Both the position numbers and the translations under genes were made by a program. The notes under the pieces were generated by a model that was given only the letters and a program-made list of their open reading frames with translations, was not told the DNA's origin and searched no databases. This document shows, in pieces, positions 26,401 to 37,618 of a stretch of DNA of 64,000 nucleotides (the stretch's first letter is position 1; each line of letters opens with the position of its first letter). Source of the DNA: Varroa destructor (lineage: Eukaryota; Arthropoda; Arachnida; Mesostigmata; Varroidae); NCBI RefSeq assembly GCF_002443255.2, contig NW_019211456.1, positions 36,525,042 through 36,589,041 on the forward strand. The letters run 5' to 3'.

Positions 26401-29400
26401 TATTTTACCCTCACAAGATTCATTAAATTCAAATTTTTAAGCTTTGAAGGAAATCTTGTAATCCATCTAACAAAACGTATGTCACATATATATACAATGC
26501 CGTTAACAAACGACTGCCTGTAGTGCTCGTACATAGCCAGGTATAAAATATTGTTTTTATATTTACAAGCCTAACGGTCTCTATTTTGAGTCCTTCAAAA
26601 GACTCACAACATAAAAAATTGTCCGTCGGCATCTTTCAAATTTGTCTATTTCTGATTCGTGCATTCACATATTCTGTGTACTAAGTACCATTTGTACTAA
26701 GTGTACATCTAACAGATTCAGAGGTCTTTTGAAAGTATTATAATGGCACGTTGATCAACTTAAACCAAATATAAATTACGCTGATTCAGTTGTAAGTTAA
26801 TGGAACTCATCCAGTCCAGGGAACTGATTCTGTTTATTTCTAGGCGCCCATATACATATATGAATATTTGTGGATGTCAGTTCTTTAAACGGATTTTCAA
26901 AGAAATTCAGATTACAACGGCTTTCGTCAGAGTGGATCGTACTCAAAACCCACTAGTTACCACTAGTATTTTATCTAGTTTTCTAGTATTAGTCATTGGA
27001 AGCATTTTCGTAGTAATTCATCCATACATATCATTATTTGTGCAAAATGTATATCCAATTACGATTGTCTCTTGAAAGCTGAATATTTTGTGAACTTCCT
27101 AGACCCTGCTATCGGCTGTCGATAGTAACTAATATATTGCCCTAATTGTCGGAAAACCTATTGAGCGTATAGAATGACACGATGCCGCATTCGAGGAACG
27201 AGCAAAATGTTTTATCGTTTTTTATCATTCTATATGGCGTCTTGGAAGTAGCTGCACGGGAAATGCCGTTGGTTCATTTTCCGAATCTACAATAATCTTC
27301 GTAATCTTCAAAGACTGCTTGGAGTTGAAGATAGTCGTGACTTTCAGCAGGCCACAGTACGTGCGTTACGACTGCGTAGGCAAGGAAGTCTGCGCAGGAC
27401 ACAATGCCATGAATGAGGTTCTGTTTCCATAAGGATGAGACCTGCGAGGCGATTATGGCTAAGATCGGAAGATAGATAAACCAGCATAGAAGACCGGCTG
27501 CTAAATGCAGATAGAAGCGTAGTTTACGTCCATTGTTCTCAAAGTGCATCGTGGATTGAAGTTCTCGTAACATAAATAGCATCAATGCCATACGTACGGC
27601 CAGGACCAGACCTCCAGGGTAGGTTTCAAACTCGTCAATTTCCTTGATCGGATCAATCTCCGTGTTCACCCACACATACAAGATGATATGAGCTACAATA
27701 TATGTTAGCCACAAGAAAACAAGCAGACGTTTTCCAGACACTTCCGAGCGTGTGATCGCGTAACCACGACTTATAACTAAAATTAGGACGACGAAGAACG
27801 ACTGCGCAAATATATAGGCAATCTCTCCAACCACTCGAAGTGTCGGTAGACCTTCACCGTTCGAAGCAAACAGGATGATGTGCAAGAGCGTTGCTAAATG
27901 CGATACAAATTGTAGCAGTACTGCCATAAAGAGTATACGCGTTAACGGGTGTCGCTCCTTGTTGACCTGAACACGGATATGTAGTGCTAACAGGAAAAAG
28001 TAAAGACTGAAAAATATAATAGTACGTTGAAGTGAGCCCTGTTCTTCGAACGAGAATTCGTCGTCGAATGCGGTCGATTCATGTGGGTGTCCATTAACAA
28101 GGTGGATATCGTAGTCCAGAGTTAAATCATCGTCAGCAGAACTCCTCCAAGTGCAATTTTTTAGATCGCGATAGCACGCCACCAACGTAACGTACCAAAA
28201 GCGTGGTGTGTGCATATCGCGAACCGTATACGTGAACTGACTGCGTTTTAGGACACGTGACGGTGTATCTTCGTCTTCACATAGCCGGCCTTCGGGACAG
28301 GGCAAAGTCCTGAGGAAGTCCTGGGTACCGTTTGGATTACAGCGCCGATCAAAGGCGTCCTTCTGCAACCGGCTAAACATTGCTGTACACGCATCCTGAA
28401 ATAGTGTCCGATTGCCCCACAGTGTAAGAAAATGCTCTCGTTCAACAACAACCAATGTGGCTCTAGGAACGGTTGCCGTCGTGCCGTTGACAATTGTAGC
28501 AGCTGCTGGCAAATTTTCTTTAATTATTTGCTTTTGCCATTGGCTTTCGCCCTTTGTTTTCGCTGTACCAATACCTGCGGTACTTGTACTAACAGCAACA
28601 GTAGTTCGTCCACTGGATGAAGAAATAGACGATTCCAAAATAGCGGCCCTAGCATACCGTCCTCTGCTTGGACTAGTCACATTACCATAGATATATCCTA
28701 GCGTATTGACATGATCATGGTTATCCGTTTTTTCGAAACCGAACTTGGCCAACAGTTTAAAAAAATCATGAGATTCAAACCGACCGCGCAAGTGAAGCGC
28801 TTCAGTGGAACAGATGTTGGTTCCTAGCAGCAGCAGCGATACTGCCAGCTGTAGCTGGTGAGGCAGCAGCTGGCATAATTTTTGTCTTTTCATTGTTGCG
28901 GTAGGCAGCTGGGTCCACAGTAGCAGATGTTGCTGACAGACTTATTTTCTTCTTTTGAGATAATATAGTACCAGCTGTCCGTAAACTTTGCCACTCATAG
29001 TAGCCGCCTTCTCACACCCAAAATGGGAACTCGGCGTTTAGCACGAGCAAGGATCCAATCCACATGGTGATGGTTAAACAAATCTTTTTCTTTTTTCATC
29101 AATCACTATAACAGTGCCGACCTTACAAACTGGCACTCACGGTCACGACACGTTTACTGCCATATCAAAGCGTCAGCATCACATAAATATCATAGGAGCG
29201 GATGGATACACGGCTAAGCGCACGCAACGGAGTCATCGGCTAACAAGATTACAAAGTTAATCGAAGACACAAACTGCCTACCATCAACCCGTCGCGCGGC
29301 GTTGTAAACAATTTCGCGCTCACCGAACTACTGATCACTCACTACTACGCTACGCCCGCCATTCGCGATGGCGGTCAACCAGTTGCTACCGCCCCTACTG

Positions 29401-31137
29401 CATCAAGGTATCAATAAAATGCAAGGGGGCACTCAGCTTACGTTGAGCGGTTGTAAAAGGGCAGCAGTGCTTCTGTGAGCGCCTATTGGACACTATAGAG
29501 TGAACCATATCGAACCAGCAAAGGAGCAAGCAAGAGTTCCGTTAGACATAGCAAAAAAACGCTCAGCGTTGTTTCTCAAATAACCAACGACTCGTGTTCA
29601 GCAATCGCGCAGAGGAGGCAAATGTAGCTGTTAAAAACTTGCTGTTAAGAAAAACTCGTTCTACAGCTAATGAGCATTTCCAAGAACGACAAAACTCAAC
29701 AATACCAACTCACTAGTTCGATTGATTCACACGGCGACGACCACCCATTTCCAGTCGCCACGGACAACTACTACTTGAAAACAAAGACTGATCAGACAGA
29801 CGGACGCTCATTGATCTCAAATACTTGCTAACTTGCTTCTGCCCAGTTGAGGTAACATAGTCATAGCACCCTCCTTTCCTGGAAAAGGGGAGACACCATG
29901 ACATTACGGGTGTGGTACCAAATAGTACCACGGTCGCATGGGCGCAGGAACTTGGAAACTAGCGTGCGCACACCCGTTACATTGTAGTTTCAATTAACAT
30001 TTGAGTGAGAAGCACCACGTCAAAAGATGCTGCTAAGCGTACGATAGTGATACAATTTTATTTGAGTTCATATAACAGCGACACTAACATCAAGTTGTTG
30101 CTTAGTATAATGATAAGCTTTGAGAACCACGTGGTACACTAACAAAAGAGCAGAAAACGTAGAACAAGCAGGTTCATGCAGAATAATCACAAAGATTATT
30201 TATTTATACACTGACATATATTTTTGCTCTAAGGCTTTGCTTTATTATTATTTTCTTTAAAACAAAGGATTCTCAAAGTAGAACTGTTCTAGAAAAATAG
30301 CATAAGACAGTTTAGCTCTTTGTTCAAAAGAGTTTTTTAAAAAATCAATCTGGATTGTAGAAGTCTATAAAGGGAGAGATTCACGACTAGTACCTACCGA
30401 GGGAAGATTTCCATAAAATTTGATGAAGTTCGTGTCACGTGCCACATCTGAAAGTAAGCCAACATGGAGTTCTTATTAGGACTTCGGATTAAAGAACTAA
30501 ATAGCGTGCTACAGCAATTGAAATGATCATAGAAATTGCAGTATTTCAGAAATCATTACATTCGCAAGGAAACTGCAATGAACTTGACATAAACATTGCC
30601 TTTATCTGGTACACATTACTTTAGTCATACAATAACTATTTACCTATTTCGCCCTACAGATAGGTTGAAAAATTTGTTCATTATCGTCTCATGGTTGCTA
30701 TGTTTAGACACTGTGTCTTACACAAAAAGTTCGTTAAGCTTGGCTCAAATGAGCGTATTTTCATTATTTTTTACATAAAATGGACAAATTATATAAATTA
30801 CATACGTCTCTGATCAGTTCAACCTAGCACTTACTTGGAACACACTATCTACAGTCTCTTCGAAGCCTTGATTTATGAGAATTTCGTTACTCTGCGAGGA
30901 AAGTTTCTAGGAGAAGCTAAAGCCATGAATTTCGTGTACGAGTAAAACAAATTAATCGTGCACTAAGCATATTGGAGCATAATAGAGCGTGGTCTGCAGT
31001 TTCAATGAGTGAATACGGTCACAATAACGTTTATTATATGAGGATACCGTACTGAGTATATAACTGCAGGCTTTGCTTATACGTTCACAAAAATCTTTCT
31101 TACCTTGCAATGTCGCGTGTTGGGGTACGTCAACCAT
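11436..31137 (-). CDS. MSH2: MSH2 DNA mismatch repair ATPase, 18 exons
   Basis: MutS homologue that pairs with MSH6 or MSH3 to recognise mismatches in nuclear DNA. Exons in transcript order: 31104-31137, 30398-30447, 21456-21491, 21067-21240, 20602-20847, 19956-20160, 19290-19577, 18817-18978, 18400-18527, 17980-18198, 17406-17570, 17142-17255, 16768-16938, 16483-16600, 15955-16096, 12480-12660, 11954-12070, 11436-11597. All have GT-AG borders and consistent phases, giving 903 aa (human 934). The N-terminus ([11 protein letters not shown], then [12 protein letters not shown]) matches the mismatch-binding domain start; DLLRRFPDL lies in the lever region; SGYVEP-like SAGYAEP precedes the ATPase. 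Walker [10 protein letters not shown] is at about 652-660, Walker B LVLIDE with GRGTSTYDG at 727-742, and FATHFHELT at 762-770: all ABC-ATPase residues are present. The C-terminal helical region is somewhat shorter than in human. The 34-nt first exon was chosen because its phase and sequence ([11 protein letters not shown]) fit the family start. Intron 2 (8.9 kb) contains the GPR180-like gene. Confidence 0.95.
13693..14596 (+). pseudogene. Decayed POLR1D isoform-2-like sequence inside MSH2 intron 15
   Basis: On the strand opposite MSH2, an ATG opens a frame ([22 protein letters not shown]) that hits TAG after 28 codons. Reading on gives IGASSWRAL, and a shifted frame gives [13 protein letters not shown]. 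This order resembles the short POLR1D isoform-2 type protein of animals (a leader of the form ALEELLxEAKRGxxRAExxGPxGW, then TNKRFLxNTL), followed there by a Lys/Arg/Ser-rich tail. A comparable basic Ser/Arg-rich stretch ([20 protein letters not shown]) appears at about 14395-14598. The stop, the frame change and the lack of a clean downstream frame suggest a dead copy. The family match is from memory and weak in places; an unrelated spliced gene is possible. Confidence 0.35.
21492..27273. other. Left part of MSH2 intron 2, no gene seen
   Basis: AT-rich intronic DNA between MSH2 exon 3 and the GPR180-like gene. It contains only short unrecognised frames. The sequence just upstream of exon 3 is open in frame for about 35 codons without an ATG, but the clear acceptor ACTTTCAG and the remote exon 2 show it is intron. 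Confidence 0.7.
27274..28893 (-). CDS. GPR180: GPR180/TMEM145-family seven-transmembrane protein, intronless, nested in MSH2 intron 2
   Basis: A single 539-codon exon from an ATG. The family (GpcrRhopsn4-type domain; GPR180, or intimal thickness-related receptor, and TMEM145) has a luminal or extracellular N-terminal domain followed by seven membrane helices. Here a signal peptide (about 1-31, hydrophobic [13 protein letters not shown]) precedes [21 protein letters not shown], the typical family opening. The ectodomain (about 32-285) has potential N-glycosylation sites (NVT, NGT, NRT, NGT, NCT) and several Cys, with a low-complexity Ser/Thr/Ala region at about 85-140. Helices lie near 291-308, 318-343, 353-376, 389-409, 427-445, 459-483 and 493-514; HVLWP follows helix 7. 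The short tail is acidic and aromatic ([10 protein letters not shown]). The ligand is unknown. It lies on the same strand as, and wholly inside, MSH2 intron 2, so it must be transcribed from its own promoter. Lack of introns suggests retroposition. Whether it is nearer GPR180 or TMEM145 is not decided. Confidence 0.88.
   Translation of the reverse strand: MKRQKLCQLLPHQLQLAVSLLLLGTNICSTEALHLRGRFESHDFFKLLAKFGFEKTDNHDHVNTLGYIYGNVTSPSRGRYARAAILESSISSSSGRTTVAVSTSTAGIGTAKTKGESQWQKQIIKENLPAAATIVNGTTATVPRATLVVVEREHFLTLWGNRTLFQDACTAMFSRLQKDAFDRRCNPNGTQDFLRTLPCPEGRLCEDEDTPSRVLKRSQFTYTVRDMHTPRFWYVTLVACYRDLKNCTWRSSADDDLTLDYDIHLVNGHPHESTAFDDEFSFEEQGSLQRTIIFFSLYFFLLALHIRVQVNKERHPLTRILFMAVLLQFVSHLATLLHIILFASNGEGLPTLRVVGEIAYIFAQSFFVVLILVISRGYAITRSEVSGKRLLVFLWLTYIVAHIILYVWVNTEIDPIKEIDEFETYPGGLVLAVRMALMLFMLRELQSTMHFENNGRKLRFYLHLAAGLLCWFIYLPILAIIASQVSSLWKQNLIHGIVSCADFLAYAVVTHVLWPAESHDYLQLQAVFEDYEDYCRFGK
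28894..30397. other. Upstream region of the GPR180-like gene within MSH2 intron 2
   Basis: No coding sequence recognised. The stretch is GC-richer than the rest of the intron (CpG-containing around 29.2-29.5 kb), which would suit the promoter and 5' untranslated region of the nested gene, but I see no decisive promoter motif. Confidence 0.45.
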
Positions 31138-31485
31138 TTTTAACAACTTTTTTGCTATCTATAGTTCAATGCAGTTTCGTTCTTCTCCAGCACAATAATC
31201 ACCATACTTTCACCATTTTATATCCTTAACTAAATCTCAAAGTTTGGAACGGCCTAGACTCTAACCTAAAGTCATTTCATTGAGGTTTTGGCGCCGGCGA
31301 TACTCTTTTGGACGTGGTACCATTTGGCCGCATGGATGATCTTTGCTTGGAACGGCAAGCATTCCGCATGGTTATGTGTGCCCCCTGGTCTTGTAGATTA
31401 CAGAGTTTAAATGTGCCCGTGATTTACAGACAGATAGACACGCTATGAATGAATGAGATCTGCATTGTGTCAGCTAGCCACCATC
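31138..31485. other. Upstream of MSH2, promoter expected
   Basis: The 350 bp between the MSH2 start codon and the tRNA-Asn gene. No open frame of note; the MSH2 promoter and 5' untranslated region should lie here, though no clear TATA or initiator element can be assigned. Confidence 0.4.
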
Positions 31486-31505
31486 GCCTCCGTGGCGCAA
31501 TCGGC

Positions 31506-31542
<37 letters not shown>

Positions 31543-31559
31543 GAGCCCACCCGGGGGCG
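31486..31559 (+). tRNA. tRNA-Asn (anticodon GTT)
   Basis: A 74-nt tRNA with a full 7-bp acceptor stem (GCCTCCG with CGGGGGC, including G-T pairs) and discriminator G. The D arm carries the A box (TGGCGCAATCGG), the anticodon stem is TTCGG/CCGAA with loop CTGTTAA and anticodon GTT at 31520-31522, and the T arm has the B box GGTTCGAGCCC. There is no intron. The CCA end is not encoded, as expected for a nuclear gene. A run of four T follows at 31566-31569. It looks intact and functional. Confidence 0.95.
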
Positions 31560-31565
31560 TCGAAG

Positions 31566-31569
31566 TTTT
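31566..31569 (+). terminator. RNA polymerase III TTTT terminator of tRNA-Asn
   Basis: Four T residues seven nt past the mature tRNA 3' end, the usual Pol III stop. Confidence 0.6.
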
Positions 31570-34375
31570 ACTGATGGACTTAATATTTATTAAATTATTT
31601 TACGTTACAAACACACAACCCATCCAAATCGTCTAATTTAAGAACTCTAGAGGTAATTAATAGACCATACGCATACAGTATTATTCAAACTACCTTAAAA
31701 ATATTAAAAGGGAATATTGACTTCATTCAACTTTGAATTAAAAGTACATTGCCTTAAATATCACATCAAAACAAGAGCAAGATACGTAGTGGTTCTCGCA
31801 ATTCTCGCAATCTCTGTTTCCTCTAAACTCTTTATCACCGGGCGAGTGTTACACTCGTTACACTTATTGACCCGACTTTGAATCTGGACTTTTGTGCGTT
31901 GAGCTGCATCACGCTGCCTACACGTTTGAATAAGTTTAGCGAACGCCCTGAATCAATAAAAGTAAAAAAACAGGAGATGGCCAAGAACAAAAATGCAGTT
32001 CATTTAATATATAATGACTACGAAGATCTGTGAAGTTTTCTATGCATGATTCTTTAAAACGTCAAATTCTCAACAACTAGAAGTTATTTGCTTACTGAAT
32101 TGCTTTTAGTGCTAAGTCGAGAGGCCAAGATACTATTTTTGTGGGGAAAATTAAATAATAGCATCCACTCAAGCAAAATAAAATTAACAATTTAATAATA
32201 TGTATAATAATGGAGATGCATCCTGTCAAGCAACACTTTGCGGGTCGAAACGTGCAACTGTTAAAACCACCTTATATAACATTTTATTTCAATGTACATC
32301 TCAGTTCTCAGAAATCCATAATTATTCTGTTTCCTTTTAAAGTCTTTCTGAATAAACAATCTTTAATACAAAACTAGGAAACCATCGGAAACAAATGAGT
32401 GATTAAAATTACATCGTTGGAATTCAGGAACTAACTGAAAGAACTGCTGAAGTAATATATCAGTAGCTTCAACCCATGCGCATGTATTAAGGTAAGATCA
32501 TATGCTTACTCCTAGATCCAGAAGTTCAGTGAGTCGAGGGTATTTCTATCCACAGTCGTTCCGGAACAGTCTGCCTCGTACTTAAAGATCGCCTCAATCC
32601 AGGCTGTGTTTACTTGTATAAAGATCGAGCTTTCTCCCTCTTAAAAACGAAAGGTCAAGGAGTAAAAAATCAGGTAAGACACAGTATATAGTCAAGATGA
32701 AAAAATACATAAAAAGTGACTGTAGCAATGTCAATTTTTAACTTCGCGCATACGATCTTTTTAGTTGCATCTTTGCCGTATAGTCAGCGTGTTCCTCTTT
32801 TTTCAGAATTTTACATACAAAACAATGAACTGTTACTAACCTTGAAAGAGAACGTAACACATACATTAGAAATCATCTCAATTGACTCCGTTTAAACTAG
32901 AAAAAGTGAAATAATTTCTGTTCAGACTCTGCCATTGGTGTCTTTATGTGCGATTTTATTACGTATGAAGAAGTTATTAGTTAAATCAATAGCTAAGTAG
33001 TTAACCTTAATTAAATCTTATATTAATACCATTTCACTACTATTGAAATTCGTATATATCCTTGGTCCCTGAAGTTTTCATTAGACATTAACCTTTGGAA
33101 TTAATGAACATCTCAGGTAATTAACTAAGGATTCCTCTAAGACAAATTTCACCTACCAAATTCTTACTGTCATGTTTACCTTCTTCCATGATCTTATGAA
33201 AGTTCAAAACTCTCGTTTGGCGTTAAAAAAGCCGAACGACTCCCGAAGCAGCTCAACAATTAACAATGATTAGCTTGCTGGGATAAAGCTAAATCTGTTA
33301 GTTAGCACCATACCTTAAGCTTTAGTTTTAATTGTCTAACTGAATACTCTTACGAACGCAAAGTTTCAAATTTTTCCGCGCTCACTCTCAGGGGCAGTTG
33401 CCCTCTCCACGAACCTTCGGTAGCCCGAAACCACTTTAAAGGATATTTTGTTCCATACGTTGATTGCTTACAACGAGTGATATCCAGGTACATCCGTGAC
33501 GAACTGCTTGGTTGAATAAATTTTATTCACGTACGAAATCAGTCGCATCGAAATTGTGATCTGTGCTAAAGCAAAAGAGTCTGTCGAAAGATTTCACCAA
33601 GCAGCTACCAAAACCACGTTGAAAACACGTGCTAGAACAATCGCTACTGAAATAATCGAGTTCATTGTGTGATCAAATACTGGCCATAGCGTTTTCGCTC
33701 TTATCTGTGAACCGCCAAGCGCCTGAAACATATTGAGCTTGCGCACCGCTACACAGGTAGATCGGGTCGCAGTTCATCGTCAAGTGCACTACAACGTTAT
33801 CAATTGTCAGTATTTCAAAACGCGAATCATTTGAAAAGTCCACGTTATAAGTGATATAGCATATTGAGACCGCTCGTAACAGCGTCGAACACGCTGAAGA
33901 CTTCGTTGAAGGTTCGATAGCCCCGGCATACTTATGTGCGGAATCGCCGTTGTTATGCCCATGTCCGCTGTTTCCGCTGTGAACTCGATCTTCAATTCAG
34001 TCATTTTGTCGAACTAACTTTGATCCCTTTTGACAATTATGGCTTGTTAGGCGCAGCCGATTTGTCGGCGAGCGCGTACACCACAACTGTACAAAGCCTG
34101 TGTAGAAACTTCAGCGCGGTTCCCAAACTGGTACCAGCAGGAAGACAAGTGTACACATTGTATAGAAGAAAACGGTAACTTAGTTTTATTGGTATTTACC
34201 AATCAACTGTATTGGTTCGTAATAATTAAATGGCAAAATTTATCACATTTTGAAGGAAAGCAAGAGGCAAAACCTGCCGTTTAGCTGAGCAATTTGATTT
34301 GAAAACTTATTACAAGTGATACAAATATTTTCATTGGCCCGATAAACAAGCCTTCATTGTGAGGATCAGATAGAG
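31570..34375. other. Region between tRNA-Asn and EIF1AD, uncertain open stretches
   Basis: Mostly AT-rich and unremarkable. Two minus-strand stretches look somewhat coding: 32512-32645 (a 44-codon frame after a pyrimidine-rich acceptor, ending NTLDSLNFWI and stop) and 33673-34004, where a 65-codon ATG frame (MTELKIEFTAETADMG) and a 107-codon frame without ATG overlap. They could be exons of one gene divergent from EIF1AD, but I could not join them in phase or name a family. Confidence 0.4.
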
Positions 34376-35907
34376 ATGTCGAGAGCGACGAAAGTGAAGC
34401 ACGTGTATCGTGAAGTACTCGAAGAGTTCGCTCTACCCGAGCCTCCGCAAAGCATTGTTAAGGTAAGTCACGGTGAACTTTAAATAGAACAGCTGTTACC
34501 AACAGCTCTCGTGTCTGTTTGCAGAAATGGCAACTTGTATCATGTAACGTTAGGATATACTTGTATATACATTTGATTGTTATTGCCAAGTATGTTAAAT
34601 ATTATTCATTAACGCTGAAGGAGGCGAAATAAATTTACTGCGCTTAAAAAGCTTTATATGTCAGGTGCAAACTGTAATCAATGTACCAATCGCCTATTAT
34701 CAATACATAGATAATAGCACAAAGTAATCATTGTCGTCCAGGTTCTGGGTGGTCGTGGCAACAATCTTCACGAGGTAGTTGACGAACACGGGGAAATGTT
34801 CCTCGCATCGATGCCAACAAAATTCAGGCGCAATGTGTGGGTCAAAAGAGGTAAGGATGGATTCTATTAATACAGACATATTTACTCAGGCATTTTCTGT
34901 GCTCGAAAAATTCGCCTAGCTTTGGAACCACGGTGACTATAAATCTCATATCAAACACGATATGTTTATATTGTCTTAGGAGATTTTGTTATTGTTGAAC
35001 CGATCGCCGAAGGGGACAAGGTCAAGGCCGAAATCATAATTATCTTGTACAAGGAACAGATAAAATTTATCAAAGAAGAAGGCAAGTGGCCTGAAGGATT
35101 CCTCGAAAAACCGGTTGACGGAGGGGGCGATGACGATAATGATCTCTTCGTAAACTGCAATCGTGTCCAGGTGAAGAAAATAGCTAATATTATTGTAGCT
35201 ATACATACGTTATTTATATGTAACGACATAAATAATATATGTTATGAATTGAAGACTGGCCATTCTAGATACTGGTTTAGTCAAATATTGTTAGCTCTAT
35301 ATAATATAAGAACAGTATTGTATCTTTTGTTCTTTGTTTGTTATCCACTCTCGATTTTACAGGCGAATATGAGCTTCTTTTTTTTTTTAATATATGACCC
35401 AAGACAGCAAAATTAAAGACTTAAGTATCACAGGGACTAAGTACTGATTTTATACACATCTGTGACCGGAATAAACCATATTATATATACATATATTAGT
35501 ATGTTCATCCATATATATTCCTAATGCCACTAATTATAAAGAAAAATACAATTTAAGCCGACATTTACCTTCGAATACATGGTAAAGCGGAGTTACTGTT
35601 ACAAAAGTTTGATGACTTCATAAGCGTAGCTCTTCGAATTGTTCCACATTTTCCTTTACAAATTATATTTTCACACCATTACATTCCTCATCACATTGTC
35701 AAACGTATTTTCTACTACTACGCAATAAAATGGTATTTTAAGCTATTAGCTTATCATACTCTTTTATTCTTACAGGTGTCTTACGAGGAATCTGATGAAA
35801 AAACTTCGGATGAAGACGACGATGAGGACAACAATGAAGACGAAAGTAGCGATGAGGATGTTAGTAATGGGTTTGAGAAAAATTCAGTTTGTTCCGATGA
35901 AGAATAA
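34376..35907 (+). CDS. EIF1AD: EIF1AD-like S1-domain RNA-binding protein, 4 exons
   Basis: Exons 34376-34462, 34742-34850, 34980-35170 and 35776-35907 join with GT-AG borders and consistent phases to give 172 aa (human 165). EIF1AD is a nuclear eIF1A-related protein with an S1-like OB fold. The start MSRATKVKHVYREVL matches the family start MSQATKRKHVxxEVL. Then follow GGRGNNLHEV (about 32-41), the SMPTKFRRNVWVKRGDF core at about 50-66, IVEPIAEGDKVKAEI, and the WPEGF motif at about 92-96. A DDDNDLFVNCNR motif precedes a Glu/Asp/Ser-rich acidic C-terminal tail made by exon 4. The ATG follows a short 5' leader. The third intron (605 bp) is the longest. The role in cells is poorly known; the family placement is firm. 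Confidence 0.95.
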
Positions 35908-36300
35908 TAGCCAAACGCATGGAAACCCGATTGAGTGAAGTGCAAAAGCATTTCATGTTAAATCCGGGTTCCATCTTAATATGTTGAAAACAAATCCTTT
36001 TAGATATATTTTTGTGCCATCATATTTTTGTTGCGGATTTGGCGGAACAAATCTTTAATGCTTCACGATGATAGCAGATAATTTTAGTTTATCTAAAATG
36101 ACAATGTTATGATAATGTCAGTAATGACAATAATAATGGTATCAATACAGATGATATCAGGCGATAGTTAATTGCTCAACTGTTGCAACGCTTTTCTTGC
36201 TGCTGCAATCGATGCCCAGATGACGCCACCGTTGAGATCACTAGTCGACTGATGTTGTATCTATGTATGCTACTCCGAAATTATGGTTTGTGACTTTAAA

Positions 36301-36306
36301 AATAAA
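36301..36306 (+). promoter_or_regulatory. Possible poly(A) signal AATAAA of EIF1AD
   Basis: The first canonical AATAAA on the plus strand that I see downstream of the EIF1AD stop, about 390 nt past it. Confidence 0.4.
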
Positions 36307-37550
36307 GAATAATTCACAACTCTAATAGCGATCGTGTGTTACTTTGACTAGGTTCGACGAATGTGTAGTTGAAGTAGTGTAGAAAGGAATTAAGGTATAT
36401 ATATATATATATATTAATTCATAGCGCTGTTTAGTTAGGTATCTTTGTTTACCTCGTGTATATTCTATAGTTGCACATATCTAGTCGATCTTTCAACTGG
36501 ATGTACAATCCTATTTCCTCAAAAAATATGAGATTTAATTATAATGAAAGTACATTGTAGCGAATTTTGTTGACTTTAGAAAAAAACGGTAAAATTGCCG
36601 GTTCAGCCAGGTACGGAGACAAACGCCCACTCCCTCCAATGATCCAAATCCAGATAAGGCCTCAGCGTAACTAATTATTTCTGTCAATCTTCTTACGCAA
36701 TTCGGAGGTCGTTCGGAACCCGTAATTTAATTATGGACCATGCAGTATAGCCGAAAATTGTAATAGCTTTGTGATTTATATAGTACAAAAGGCAGGTTTT
36801 ATAAGTTCGATCATTTGTGATTGATATCTGCAAACAGATCATGGTAAGTAAAGGAAAAAATTAACTTACATATCACCTATGAAAACGTCGAAGTCCTACA
36901 TAACTGTTTGTATTGTAATGAGTAAAAAGCATGTCATTGATGCAATTAGATCCTAGTATTCACAATTTTACAGTAGCGATAGTAATTCTATAATAATAAT
37001 ACAATCTATGAGTTATTTATAGAATCCTATTATTTTCACATTCATGTTTTTCGATTAGAAAGCTCAACATATCTACTACGGCGCACTATATCGTTCACAT
37101 TTTATACAAATGGATAATAAGACGTTGATAGAATCGCCGAATTTCGAATTGGTGTGACGTAGACAGGTAGCAGTGTATCGTACTAGCAGAATGTGGCTTG
37201 CTACGCTTAATAAAATTGTCAACCCACTCGACAAGACTTCGAGTTCGATGAAACGTTCTGATTGAGAATTAGAAAAGAGAAGCAACAAACAAAAAATCAT
37301 CACTACTTTTTGGACAGCTTAATGGGTGATATCACGTGACAGTAGGTTCTGCTCTAACCCTCTTTTTTTCAGGAAAATGTTAACCAAAGCCAGGGACATC
37401 AAAAAAAACATTTATTAACGACAGGATTGTGTCAAATATTTTTAGGTTTCGTTGTAACGTTGGTTGCTTTCTCCTTCCCAGCGGCCTCTTTCTTGATCAA
37501 TTTAACTGTTGAAACACACAATGGTAACGTGTTTGTGACACATGAGTTGA

Positions 37551-37618
37551 TCCAGATTTGAGACGAAGTTTAAGTGGACTTTATGTACTGAGATAATCCA
37601 GATCTGAGACGAAGTTTA
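37551..37618. repeat. Direct repeat, 22-bp core, 46-bp period
   Basis: TCCAGATTTGAGACGAAGTT at 37551 recurs as TCCAGATCTGAGACGAAGTT at 37597, with one mismatch; the sequence between is unlike the core. Confidence 0.8.

Noticed and set aside
30835..30891. A 57-nt stretch between MSH2 exons 1 and 2 with good acceptor and GTAAGT donor ([19 protein letters not shown])
   Set aside because: Exon 1 ends with one spare base, so inclusion gives GAG then TAA at once; exon 1 to exon 2 directly gives the conserved N-terminus. At best it is a rarely used stop-bearing exon.
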